From contig CM056581.1 in NCBI GenBank assembly GCA_029721435.1, positions 68,124,712 to 68,188,711 of the forward strand: a DNA stretch of 64,000 nt. The letters run 5' to 3'. Positions 1 to 12,500 of the stretch are shown here, piece by piece. The notes beneath the pieces are model-generated. The model made no database searches, was not told where the DNA came from, and saw only the letters and a list, made by a program, of their open reading frames with translations. Made by a program: the position numbers and the translations under genes. The stretch is from Gymnothorax reevesii. Lineage: Eukaryota; Chordata; Actinopteri; Anguilliformes; Muraenidae. Within the stretch, counting starts at the first letter, position 1. Each line of letters opens with the position of its first letter.

Positions 1-1943
1 GGGGGATATTACAAAATTATTTTCAAAACTGTTTTTCCTGACCGACCTTTATGTGGTTTTACACCTCGATGCCAAACATGTTCAGAATCAGATGATTATT
101 TTCGAAGTTATAGCCTGTACACGACACATTACAGATTTCCCACAAATTTGTCGCGTTTTGGCCCAAAACGTGAGAAATTACAAAATTATTTTCAAAATTG
201 TTTTGCATGACACCTTTATTTGGTTTTACACCACGATGCCAAATATGATCTGAATTGGATGATTAGTTTCAAAGTTATAGCCCGGACACGACAGATAACA
301 GATCTCCCACAAATTTGTTGCTTTTTGGCCCAAAACGTGAAAAATTACAAAATTTTTTTCAGAATTGTTTTGCATGACACACCTTTATTTGGTTTTACAG
401 CTCAATGTCAAATATGATCAGAATCGGATGATTAGTTTCGACGTCACGGCCCGGAAACGACACGTTACAGATTTCCCACAAATTTGTCGCTTTATGGCCC
501 AAAACGTGAAAAATTACAAAAATTTCTTCAGAATTGTTTGTCATGACCTACCTTTATGTGGTTTTACACCTCGATGCCAAATATGATCAGAATCGGATGA
601 TTAGTTTCGAGTTATAGCCCAGAAACAACACATTACAGATCTCCCACAGATTTGTCGATTTTTGCCCCACAACATGGGGAATTACAGAATTATTTTCAAA
701 ATTGTTTTTCATGACACACCTTTATGTGGATTTACACTTCAATGAAAAATATGATCAGCATAGGATGATTATTTTCGAAGTTATAGCCCGGAAACAACAC
801 ATTACAGATTTCCCACAAATTTCTCGCTTTTTGCCCCAAAACGTGAAAAATTACATAAATATTTTCAAATTGTTTTTCATGACACACCTTTATCTGGTCT
901 TACACCTTGATGCCAAATATGATCAGAATCAGATGATTAGTTTCAAAGTTATAGCCGGGACACGACACATTACAGATTTCCCACAAATTTGCTGCTTTTT
1001 GGCCCAAAATGTGAGAAATTACAAAATTATTTTCAAAATTGTTTTACATGACACTCCTTTATTTGGTTTTACTGCTCGGTGCCAAATATGATCAGAATCG
1101 GATGATTAGTTTCGAAGTTAGGGCCCGGACACGACACATTACAGATTTCCCACAAATTTGTCACTTTATGGCCCAAAACATGAGAAATTACAAAATTATT
1201 TTCAAAATTGTTTATCATGACACACTTTTATGTGGTTTTACACCTCGATGCCAAATATGATCAGAATCGGATGATTGGTTTCAAAGTTATAGCCCGGACA
1301 CGACACATAACAGATTTCCCAGAAATTTGTCTCTTTTTGGCCCAAAACGTGAGAAATTACAAAATTATTTTCAAAATTGTTTTGCATGACACACCTTTAT
1401 TTGCTTTTCCTGCTCGGTGCCAAATATGATCAGAATCGGATGATTAGTGTGAAGTTATAGTCCGGACACGATACATTACAGATCTCCCACAAATTTGTCG
1501 CTTTTTGCGCCAAAACGTGAAAAATTACAAAAATTTTTTCAGAATTGTTTTTCATGATACACCTTTATGTGGTTTTACACCTCGATGCCAAATATGATCA
1601 GAATCGGATGATTATTTTCGAGTTATAGCCCAGAAACAACACATTACAGATCTCCCACAAATTTGTAGCTTTTTGCCCCAAAACGGGGGATATTACAAAA
1701 TTATTTTCAAAACTGTTTTTCATGACCGACCTTTATGTGGTTTTACACCTCGATGCCAAACATGTTCAGAATCAGATGATTATTTTCGAAGTTATAGCCT
1801 GTACACGACACATTACAGATTTCCCACAAATTTGTCGCGTTTTGGCCCAAAATGTGAGAAATTACAAAATTATTTTCAAAATTGTTTTGCATGACACACC
1901 TTTATTTGGTTTTACAGCTCGGTGCCAAATATGATCAGAATTC
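1..1943. repeat. ~169-bp tandem satellite, array 1
   Basis: About eleven and a half head-to-tail copies of an AT-rich monomer. The word GATCAG recurs at 416, 585, 753, 921, 1,090 and 1,259, giving a period of 168-169 bp. Landmarks in each monomer, in order, are CATGACACACC, a GTGGTTTTACACCTCGATGC stretch, GATCAGAATCGGATGATTAG, CACGACACATTACAGATTTC and AATTACAAAATTATTTTC. Copies differ mainly by point changes. The open frames of 60-130 codons on the + strand come from the monomer having few stops and overlap from copy to copy as the frame shifts by one base per period; I do not regard them as genes. The period is close to the nucleosome-repeat lengths of many centromeric satellites, but function is not shown by sequence. 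Confidence 0.93.
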
Positions 1944-3906
1944 TGTTTTTTCTCGAAATGACACAGCGTCTATTTAAAAGGTCACTGTGTCCACATACTT
2001 TGGCCTATCATCAAATGCTTGACCTCCTTTGAACCCTGAGACCTTGTAGAATGTATAGGAATGGTCAAAATAACTGTGATTTACTGTCAAAGAGGAACAG
2101 AGGGTAGAATTTTTTTTTTTCTACCATGCGGATTTTTACATCTCTGGAAATGACCCCATTACAGCACTCTAAGTCACTTATTTCCCCATGGAAACACAAC
2201 TCTGGCCCACTCCCAGGTCTTTTGAAGCCAAGTGTCAGAGGAAATGACTATACAATGAACTATGACCCTAAGAGAGCCATTTTTGTGTGGTAATACTCAT
2301 GCGTTTTGCAGAGTGTCCATTTGGAGACTCCAAAAGGACCTTTGGATGCTCTAAATAAAGCTTGATTGCATGAACCCCTTGGTCTAGAAACATGACCTTG
2401 GTCTCAAATGAAAGACAACCATCTGTAGTATCTTACTTATATCTGGATTTGTTAGTAAAAGTTGTGTCATGGTATTACAGAGGCCTTATTTCACATAAAA
2501 CTATTTTTGCCACTGCACCCACGATTTTCTATAGAAAAAAGGACAGACAAAGTGATGAAGTGCAAATGAGTAGTTGTAAAAGAGGATCCCCTCCCCCTGC
2601 ACTCTCACCTTACTACTCTCCTTTACAAAAAAAAGACTATTGGAATACCATAAAATTTACCACCAAAAACTATAGTATTACTGTTGTAATTGTATGGTTT
2701 TTTGGCCTGCACTATGGTGATTTTAGTATTATTATTGAAATATTGTAGTGCTACCATAGCTGATATTATAACACTTCAGAAAAAAAAAACTATTGCAAAC
2801 CATAGCTGGTGAAATGTACAATAGAACACCATAACCACACTTTAGAACACTATACAATTCTTATAGTTCACTATAGTAACTCTTCAGTTCATTTTCGTAA
2901 GGGCTTCACCAGGCAACCCAATTCACGTTCTACACACACAGCATGCTACACATCATTGGAAACTCCTCATCATGCATTGTAATTATGTTAGGATAAAAGC
3001 ATCGTTTTGTTTGTATAGACATAATGATTAGGCTACGCACCATTCAAAATCGGGTTTCTTCCCTTCCATGAAATGAATGAACACTCAGATTTCACTTATT
3101 TCGATTTCTTTTATTTCTTCCTCAATATAACTTTCTCTCTTTTCCTCTTCCTTTGCCCCTTATTCCTTCGCGAGGTTTGTTGTTCCTTGTCGTGAGGTAT
3201 TTTTGACCAAAATACGAAAGTTTTGGGGAGGCGCAAGACAAGGCTATAATCCAGCTTTTTTACGCACAGACTTGCAGCGAGAATAGCACACTCAATCTCC
3301 CAGATTTCCCGAGGCAGTGAGGGGAAGTGCTATATGTCGTTGGAAAGGTCTCCTCATGCATATGGTGTCTACCTAACCGTGAGAGTCTAACAAACACAGC
3401 TAGCTGTGTCTTTCCGCTGAAAATAACGCAGAACTATTCAAAATGTGTCATTTTTTACCGGAGAAAAGTTGGAGTTTGTTTTTTTTTATAACGAAACTGT
3501 TTTGTTTGAGTTGGATAGTGCATCTACCAATCGTAATATCAGCAAAACACGGTGGATATTCGAATTTGCTGGGTTCTTACTGATATTTCAAGACCAAGCA
3601 TGCCAGGGTCGGATACAGGCTTCGGATGTAAACATCGGTTTAAAGGTAAGATGACGCGATTCAAAAGGGAGTTTCGGGGGGTGTTTTAAAACATGACGCA
3701 GTGACGTAATTTGACCGTCTTAGCAAACAAAACGTCTTATTTCACTGTAACCTATGTTTATAAGGATTCCCAAGACTCTCACCTTTCAAACGATATACGC
3801 TGTTACTATGTTTTGTAACAATGGGTTGCGTTCCAATTCGTTTACCGTTCTTTTCGATTATCGTGCGAGGCCCTTTGGGTCGCTACCGGGTCGTCTGCTG
3901 GGTAAC
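1944..3906. other. Unidentified 1.96-kb sequence interrupting the satellite
   Basis: Non-satellite DNA. The left satellite copy stops just after GATCAGAAT and the right one resumes at TATATCCCGGACATGACAC, so about 20 bp of the monomer is missing and no target-site duplication is visible. The interior holds an AT-rich stretch with repeated ACTATAG/CCATAG words (about 2,660-2,890). A more balanced stretch (about 3,160-3,900) contains an open frame at 3,445-3,654 that runs into a GTAAG donor-like sequence. I recognise no protein domain in any frame, no terminal inverted repeat and no LTR. It may be a transposon remnant, or a piece of flanking DNA captured during array rearrangement. Confidence 0.6.
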
Positions 3907-6900
3907 AGGTTATATCCCGGACATGACACATTACAGATTTCCCACAAATTTGTCGCTTTCTGGCCAAAAACGTGAGAAATTACAAAATTATTTTCAAAAT
4001 TGTTTTTCATGACACATCGGATGACACGTCGGATGAAATCGGATGGTAAGTTTTGAAATTATAGTCTAGACACGACACATTACAGATTTCCAACGAATTT
4101 GTCGCTTTTTGCCCTAAAATGTGGGTAATCACAAATTAATTTTCAAAATTGTTTTTTTATGAGAAATGTTCATGTGGCTTTACACCTCAATGACAAATAT
4201 GATCAGAACCGGATGATTAGTTTCAAAGTTATAGCCCGGACACGACACATTACAGATTTCCCACAAATTTGTCTCTTTTTGCCCCACAACGTGGGGAATT
4301 ACAAAATTATTTTCAAAATTGTTTTGCATGACACAGCTTTATTTGGTTTTACAGCTCGGTACCAAATATGATCAGAATCGGATGATTAGTTTCGAAGTTA
4401 CAGCCCGGAAACGTCACGTTAAAGATCTCCCACAAATTTGTAGCTTATTGCCCCAAAACGGGGGACATGACGAAATTATTTTCGAAATTGTTTTTCATGA
4501 CACACCTTTATGTGGTTTTACACCTCGATGCCAAATATGTTCAGAATCGGATGATTGGTTTCAAAGATATAGCCCAGACACGACACATTACAGATTTCCC
4601 ACAAATTTGTTGCTTTATGGCCCAAAACGGGAAAAATTACAAAAATTTTTTCAGAATTGTTTTTCATGACCTACCTTTATGTGGTTTTACACCTCGATGC
4701 CAAATATGATCAGAATCGGATGATTATTTTCGAGTTATAGCCCAGAAACAACACATTACAGATCTCCCACGAATTTTGTCGCTTTTTGCCCCAAAACGGG
4801 GGACATTACGAAATTATTTTCAAAATTGTTTTTCATGACACATGTGGTTTTACACCTCGTTGCCAAATATGATCAGAATCGGATGATTACTTTCAAAGTT
4901 ATAGCCCGGACACGACACATAACAGATTTCCCACAAATTTGTCTCTTTTTGGCCCAAAACGTGAGAAATTACAAAATTGTTTTCCATGACACACTTTAAT
5001 GTGGTTTTACACCTGGATGCCAAATATGATCAGAATCGGATGGTTAGTTTCGAAGTTATAGCCCGGACATGACACATTACAGATTTCCCACGAATTTCTC
5101 GCTTTTGGCCCCAAAATGTGGGATATTACAACATTATTTTCAAAACTGTTTTTCATGACCGACCTTTATGTGGTTTTACACCTCGATGCCAAACATGTTC
5201 AGAATCAGATGATTAGTTTCAAAGTTATAGCCCGTACACGACAGATAACAGATCTCCCACAAATTTATCACGTTTGGTCCAAAACATAAGAAATTGCAAA
5301 ATTATTTTCAAAATTGTTTTTCATGACACACCTTTATGTGGTTTTACACCTTGCTGCCAAATATGATCAGAACCGGATGATTAGATTCGAAGTGATAGCC
5401 CGGACACGACACATTACAGATTTCCCACAAATTTGTCTCTTTTTGCCCCATAACGTGGGGAATTACAAAATTATTTTCAAAATTGTTTTGCATGACACAG
5501 CTTTATTTGGTTTTACAGCTCGGTGCCAAATATGATCAGAATCGGATGATTAGTTTCGAAGTTATGGCCCGGAAACGTCACGTTACAGATCTCCCACAAA
5601 TTTGTAGCTTTTTGCCCCAAAACGGGGGACATTACGAAATTATTTTCGAAATTGTTTTTCATGACACACCTTTATGTGGTTTTACACCTCGATGCCAAAT
5701 ATGTTCAGAATCGGATGATTGGATTCAAAGATATAGCCCAGACACGACACATTACAGATTTCCCACAAATTTGTTGCTTTTTGGCCCAAAATGTGAGAAA
5801 TTACATTTTTTTCAAAATAGTTGTGCATGACACACCTTTATTTGGTTTAACACCTCGATGCCAAATATGATCAGAATCAGATGATTACTTGCGAAGTTAT
5901 TGCCCGTAAAAAACACATTACAGATTTCTCACAAATTTGTTGCATTTTGGCCCAAAATGTGAGAAATTACAAAATTATTTTCAAAATTGTTTTTCATGTT
6001 ACATCAGATGACACATCAGATAAAATCAGATGATCACTTGTGAAGTTATAGCCCAGACACGACAAGTTACAGATTTCCCACGAATTTGTCGCTTTTTGCC
6101 CCAAAACATGGAAAATTACAAAAATTTTTTCAAAATTGTTTTTCATGACATATCGAATGAAATGGGATGATAAATTTTGAATATATAGCCTGGACACGAC
6201 ACATTACGGATTTCCCACAAATTTGTCGCTTTTTGCCCTAAAATGTGGGAAATTACAAAATTATTTCAAAATTGTTTGTAATTTATGACACTCCTTTATG
6301 TGGTTTTACACCTCAAAGCCAAATCTTATCAGAATCGGTTGATTTGCTTTTTGCCCCAAAATGAGAAAAATAACAAAATTATTTTCAAAATTTTTTTGCA
6401 TGACAACTTTTATTTTACTTAACAGCTCGGTGCCAAATATGATCAGAAACGACTGATTAGTTACGAAGTTACAGCCCGGAAACGACACGTAACAGGTTTC
6501 TCACAAATTTGTCGCTTTATGGCCCAAAACGTGAGAAATTACAAAATTATTTTCAAAATTTGCTTTTCAAGACACATGTTTATGTGGTTTTACACCTCGC
6601 TGCCAAATATGATCAGAATCAGATGATTAGTTTCAAAATTATAGCCCAAACAGGAAAATTACAGATTTCCCACGAATTTGTCGCTTTTTGCCCCACAAGG
6701 TTGGAAACTACAAAATTATTTTCAAAATTGTTCATCATGACACACCTTTTTGTGGTTTTACACCTCGATGCCAAATATGATCAGAATCGGATGATTAGTT
6801 TCAAAGTTAAAGCCCGGAAACGACACATTACAGATTTCCCACAAATTTGTCGCTTTTTGCCCCAAAACGGGGGACATTACGAAATTATTTTCGCAATTGT

Positions 6901-9526
6901 TTTTCATGACACACTTTTATGTGGTTTAACACCTCGATGCCAAATATGATCAGAATCGGATGATTATTTGCGAAGTTATTGCCCGGAAAAAACACATTAC
7001 AGATTTCTCACAAATTTGTCGCTTTTTGGCCCAAAATGTGTGAAATTGCAAAATTATTTTCAGAATAGTTGTGCATGACACACCTTTATTTGGTTTTACA
7101 GCTCGATGCCAAATATGATCAGAATCGGATGATTAGTTTCGAAGTTAGGGCCCGGAAACGACACGTTACAGATTTCCCACAAATTTGTCGCTTTATGGCC
7201 CAAAACGTGAAAAATTACAAAATTTTTTTCGAAATTGTTTTTCATGACCTACCTTAATGTGGTTTTACACCTCGATGCCAAGTATGATCAGAATCGGATG
7301 ATTATTTTCGAGTTATAGCCCAGAAACAACACATTACAGATCTCCAACGAATTTTGTCGCTTTTTGCCCCAAAACGGGGGACATTACGAAATTATTTTCG
7401 AAATTGTTTTTTCATGACACACCTTTATGTGGTTTTACACCTCGTTGCCAAATATGATCAGAATCGGATGATTACGTCAAAGTTATAGCCCAGACACGAC
7501 ACATAACAGATTTCCTGACACACCTTTATTTGGTTTTACACCTCGCTGCCAAATATAATCAGAATCGGATGATTAGTTTCGAAGTTATAGCCCGGACATG
7601 ACACATTACAGATTTCCCACGAATTTCTCGCTTTTGGCCCCAAAATGTGGGATATTACAACATTATTTTCAAAAATGTTTTTTTAGGACCGACCTTTATG
7701 TGGTTTTACACCTCGATGCCAAACATGTTCAGAATCAGATGATTAGTTTCAAAGTTATAGCCCGGACACCACACATTACAGATTTTCCACAAATTTGTCG
7801 CGTTTTGGTCCAAAACATAAGAAATTACAAAATTATTTTCAAAATTGTTTTGCATGACACACCTTTATTTGGTTTTACAGCTCGGTGCCCAATATGATCA
7901 GAATCGGATGATTAGTTTCGACGTCATGGCCCGGAAACGACACGTTACAGATTTCCCACAAATTTGTCGCTTTTTGCCCCAAAACGTGGAAAATGACAAA
8001 ATTTTTTTCAAAATTGTTTTTCATAACACATCAGATGAAATGGGATGATAAGTTTCAAAATTATAGCCCGGACAAGACACATTTCAGATTTCCCACAAAT
8101 TTGTCGCTTTGAGCTCCGAAACCAGCAAAATTACAATATTATTTTCAAATTGTTTTTCATGACACACCTTTATGTGGTTTTACACCTCAATGGCAAATAT
8201 GTTCAGAATTGGATAATTGGTTTCAAAGTTATAGCCCAGACACGACACATTACAGATTTCCCACAAATTTGTTGCTTTTTGGCCCAAAATGTGAGAAATT
8301 ACAAAATAATTTTCAAAATTGTTATTCGTTACACACTTTTATGTGGTTATACAGCTCAATGCCAAATATGATCAGAACCGGTTGATTAGTTTCGAAGTTA
8401 TAGCCCGGACACGACACATTACAGATTTCCTACGAATTTGTCGCTTTTTGCCCCACAACGTGGGAAACTACAAAATTATTTTCTAAATTGTTTATCATGA
8501 CACACCTTTTTGTGGTTTTACACCTCCGCAAAATATGATCAGAATAGGATGATTACTTTCAAAGTTATAGCCCGGACCTGACACATTACAGATTTCCCAC
8601 AAATTTGTCACTTTTTGCCCCAAAATGTGAGAAATTACAAAATTATTTTCAAAATTGTTTTCCATGACACACCTTTATGTGGTTTTACACCTCTATGCCA
8701 AATATGATCAGAATCGGATGATAAGTTTCAAAATTATAGCCCGGACACGACACATTACAGATTTCCCACAAATTTGTCGCTTTTTGCCCCACAACATGGG
8801 AAATTACAAAATTATTTTCAAAATTGTTTTTCATGACACACCTTTATGTGGTTTTAAACCTCGATGCTAAATATGATCAGAATCGGATGATTAGTTTCGA
8901 AGTTACAACCCGGACACGACACATTACAGATTTCCTACGAATTTGTCGCTTTTTGCCCCACAACGTGAGAAATTACTTAATGATTTTCAATTTTTTTTTT
9001 CATGACACACCTTTATGTGGTTTTACACCTCGATGCCAAATATAATCAGAATCGGATGATTAGTTTCGAAGTTATAGCCCGGACACAACACATTACAGTT
9101 TTCCCACAAATATGTCGCTATTTGGCCCAAAACGTGAGTAATTACAAAATTATTTTCAAAATTGTTTTTCATGACACACCTTCATGTGGTTTTTCACCTC
9201 AATACTAAATATGATCAGAATCGGATGATTAGTTTCGAAGTTATAGCCCGGACAAGACACATTACAGATTTCCAACAAAATTTGTCGCTTTTTGCCCCAA
9301 AACGTGGGATATTACAAAATTATTTATAAAATTGTTTTTCATGACACACCTTTATGTGGTTTTTCACCTCAATACTAAATATGATCAGAATCGGATGATT
9401 AGTTTCAAAGTTATAGCCTGGACAAGACACATTACAGAGTTCCCACAAATTTGTCGCGTTTTTGCCCAAAAATGTGGGATATTGCAAAATTATTTCCAAA
9501 ATTGTTTTTCATGACAAACCTTTATG
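3907..9526. repeat. ~169-bp tandem satellite, array 2
   Basis: Continuation of the same satellite, about 33 monomers, with the same landmarks as array 1. It is more heterogeneous. In several monomers (around 4,010-4,050, 5,995-6,035, 6,145-6,170 and 8,022-8,050) the segment with the TTTATGTGGTTTTACACC landmark is replaced by a short ACATCGGATGA-type block, giving shorter monomers. Another copy near 6,340 lacks the segment between GATCAGAATCGG and TTGCCCC, and one near 7,515 is also truncated. The array ends abruptly at about 9,526, where CCTTTATGT runs straight into the 33-bp minisatellite word GTTACCATCTCC. Open frames inside the array are not considered genes. Confidence 0.92.
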
Positions 9527-12500
9527 TTACCATCTCCCCAACACCAGGCCAATGAGTCGTTAACATCTCCCCTACACCAGGCCAACGACCTGTCCCCATC
9601 TCCCCTACACCAGGCCTACGAACCATTCCCATCTCTTCTTCACCAGGCCTATCAGCCTTTACCATCTCCCCGACACCAGGCCAACAACCTGTTCCAATCT
9701 CCCCCACACCAGGCCTACCAGCCGGTACCATCTCCTCTACACCAGGCCAAAGAGCCGTTACCATCTCCCCTACACAAGGCCGACTAGCCGTTACAATCTC
9801 CCCTTCGGCAGTCCAACGAGCCGTTATCATCTCCCCAACAACAGGCCTACGACCTATTACCATCTTCCCTACATCAGGCCTATGAGCCGTTACCGTCTCC
9901 CCTTCACCAGGCCAGCGAGCTGTTACCATCTCCCCTTCACCAGGCCAACAAGCCGTTACCATCTCCCCTGCACGAGGCCAACCAGCCGTTACCATCTCCT
10001 CTACATCAGGCCTATGAGCCCTTTCCAATCTCCCCAACACCAAGCCAACAAGCCATTACCATGTCCCCTAGACCCGGCCTATGAGCAGTTACCATCTCCC
10101 CCTTACCAGGCCAACGAGCTGTTTCCATCTCTCCTACACAAGGACTACGAGCCGGTACCATCTCCCCTACACCAGATCTACGAGCTGTTACCATCTTCCC
10201 TACAACTTGTCTACAAGGCGGAACCATCTTCCCTACACCAGGCCAACGAGCCGGTACCATCTCCCCAACACAAGGCCTACAAGCCGTTACCATCTCCCCT
10301 ACAACAGGGCTCCGAGACGTAACCATCTACCCTATATCAGGCCTACGAGCCGGTACCATCTTCCCTACACCAGGCAAACGAGCCATTACCATCTCCCCTA
10401 CACAAGACCTACAAGCTGTAAACATCTCCCCTACACCAGGCCAAAGATCTGTTACCATCTCTCCTTCACCAGGCCAATGAGCCATTACCATCTCCCCTTT
10501 ACAAAGTCAAGAAGCGGGAAACATATCCCCTACACCAGGCCTACGAGCCGTTACCATCTCCCCTCATCCGGGCTTACGAGCAGTTCCCATCTATCCTTCA
10601 CCAGCACACAAGCCGTTTCCATCTCCCATACACAAGGCCAATGAGCCATGACCAACTCCCCTACACCAGGGGTATGACCTGTTGCCAATCTCCCCTACAT
10701 CAGGCATACGAGCCGTTACCATCTCCCCTACATCAGGCCTATGCCCCGTTACCATCTCCTCTTCACCAGGTCAACGAGCTGTTACCATCTCACCTTCACC
10801 AGGCCACCGAGCTGTTACCACCTCACGTACACCAGGCCAACAAGCCGTAACCAGCTCTCCATACACCAGGCCTACAAGCAGTTACTATCTCCTCTACACC
10901 AGGTCTATGAGCCGTTCCCATCTCCCCTTCACCAGGCCAACAAGCCGTTGCCATCTCCCGTACACCAGGCCTACAAGCCGTTACGATCTCCCCTACACCA
11001 GGCCTACAAGCCGTTACCATCTCCCCTGCACCGGGCCAATGAGCCGTTACCATCTCCCCTACACCAGGCCTACAAGCCGTTACGATCTCCCCTACACCAG
11101 GCCTACAAGCCGTTACCATCTCCCCTGCACCAGGCCAATGAGCCGTTACCATCTCCCCTACACCAGGCCTACAAGCTGTTACCATCTCCCCTTCTCCAGG
11201 CCAGCGAGACATTAACATCACCCGTACACTGGGCCAGCGAGCTGTTGACATCTCCCCAACACCAGGTCTACGAGCCGTTAGCCTCTCCCCTACACCAGGC
11301 CTGGGAGCCGTTACCCTCTCCCCTACACCAGGCCAACGAGCCGTTACCATCTCCCCTAAACCAGGCCTACGAGCCGTAACCAACTCGCCTACACAAGGGC
11401 TTCGAGCCGTTACCTTCTCACCTTCACCAGGCCAACGAGCTGTTACCATCTCCCCTTTATCAGGCCAAAGAACTGTAACCATCTCCCCTACACCAGGCCA
11501 ACGAGCCATTACCATCTCCCCAACACCAGGCCTATGAGCTGTTACCATCTCCCGTACACCAGGCCTATGTGCCGTTAACATCTGCCCAACACCAGGCCTA
11601 CGAGCCGTTACCATCTCCCCGACACCAGACCTACGAGTCGTTACCATCTCCCCTACACCAGGCCTACGACCCAGGACCATCTCCCCTTCACCAGGTCATC
11701 GAGCCGTTACCATGTCCCCTTCACCAGGCCAACGAGCCGTTACCATCTCCCCTACATAAGGCGTATGAGCCGTTACCTTCTCCCCTACACCAGGCCTATG
11801 AGCCGTTACCTTCTCCCCTACACCAGGCCTACGAGCCGTTACCATCTCCCCTACACCAGACCAACGAGTCGTTACCATCTCCCCTACACCAGGCCTACGA
11901 CCCAGTACCATCTCCCCTTCACCAGGTCATCGAGCCGTTACCATGTCCCCTTCACCAGGCCAACGAGCCGTCACCATCTCCCCTTCATCAGGGCTACGAG
12001 CTGTTACAATGTCCCCGACACAAGGCTTATGAGCCGTTACCATTTACGCTACACCAGGCCAACGGGCCATTACCATCTCCCCTTCACCAGACTAACGAGC
12101 TGTTCCCATCTCCACTTCACCAGGCCTACGACCCGGTACCATGTCCCCTTCACCAGGCCAACAAGCCGTCACCATCTCCCCTTCATCATGGCTACGAGCC
12201 GTTACAATGTCCCCTACACCAGGCTTATGAGCTGTTACCATTTACGCTACACCAGGCTGACGAGCCATTACCATCTCCCCTACACCAGGGCAATTAGCCG
12301 TTACCATCACCCCTACACCAGGGCTACCAGCCGTCACCATCTCCCCAACACCAGGCCTACGAGCTGTTACTATCTCCCCTACACCAAGCCAACCAGCCGT
12401 GACCATCTCATCAACACCAGGACTATGAGCCGTTACCATCTCCCATTCACCAGGTCAAAGAGCTGTTTTTTTCGCCCCTACACCAAGCCAACGAGCCGTT

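Noticed and set aside
53..1934. Family of small proteins with HITDFPQICRF repeats in the 169-bp satellite
   Set aside because: The period is one base more than a multiple of three, so each frame runs for one or two monomers and then stops; frames overlap from copy to copy and are a product of base composition.
1..9526. CENP-B box in the 169-bp monomer (TTTCGAAGTTATAGCCCGG region)
   Set aside because: The spacing between TTCG and CGGG does not fit the box, and the required central A is not in place.
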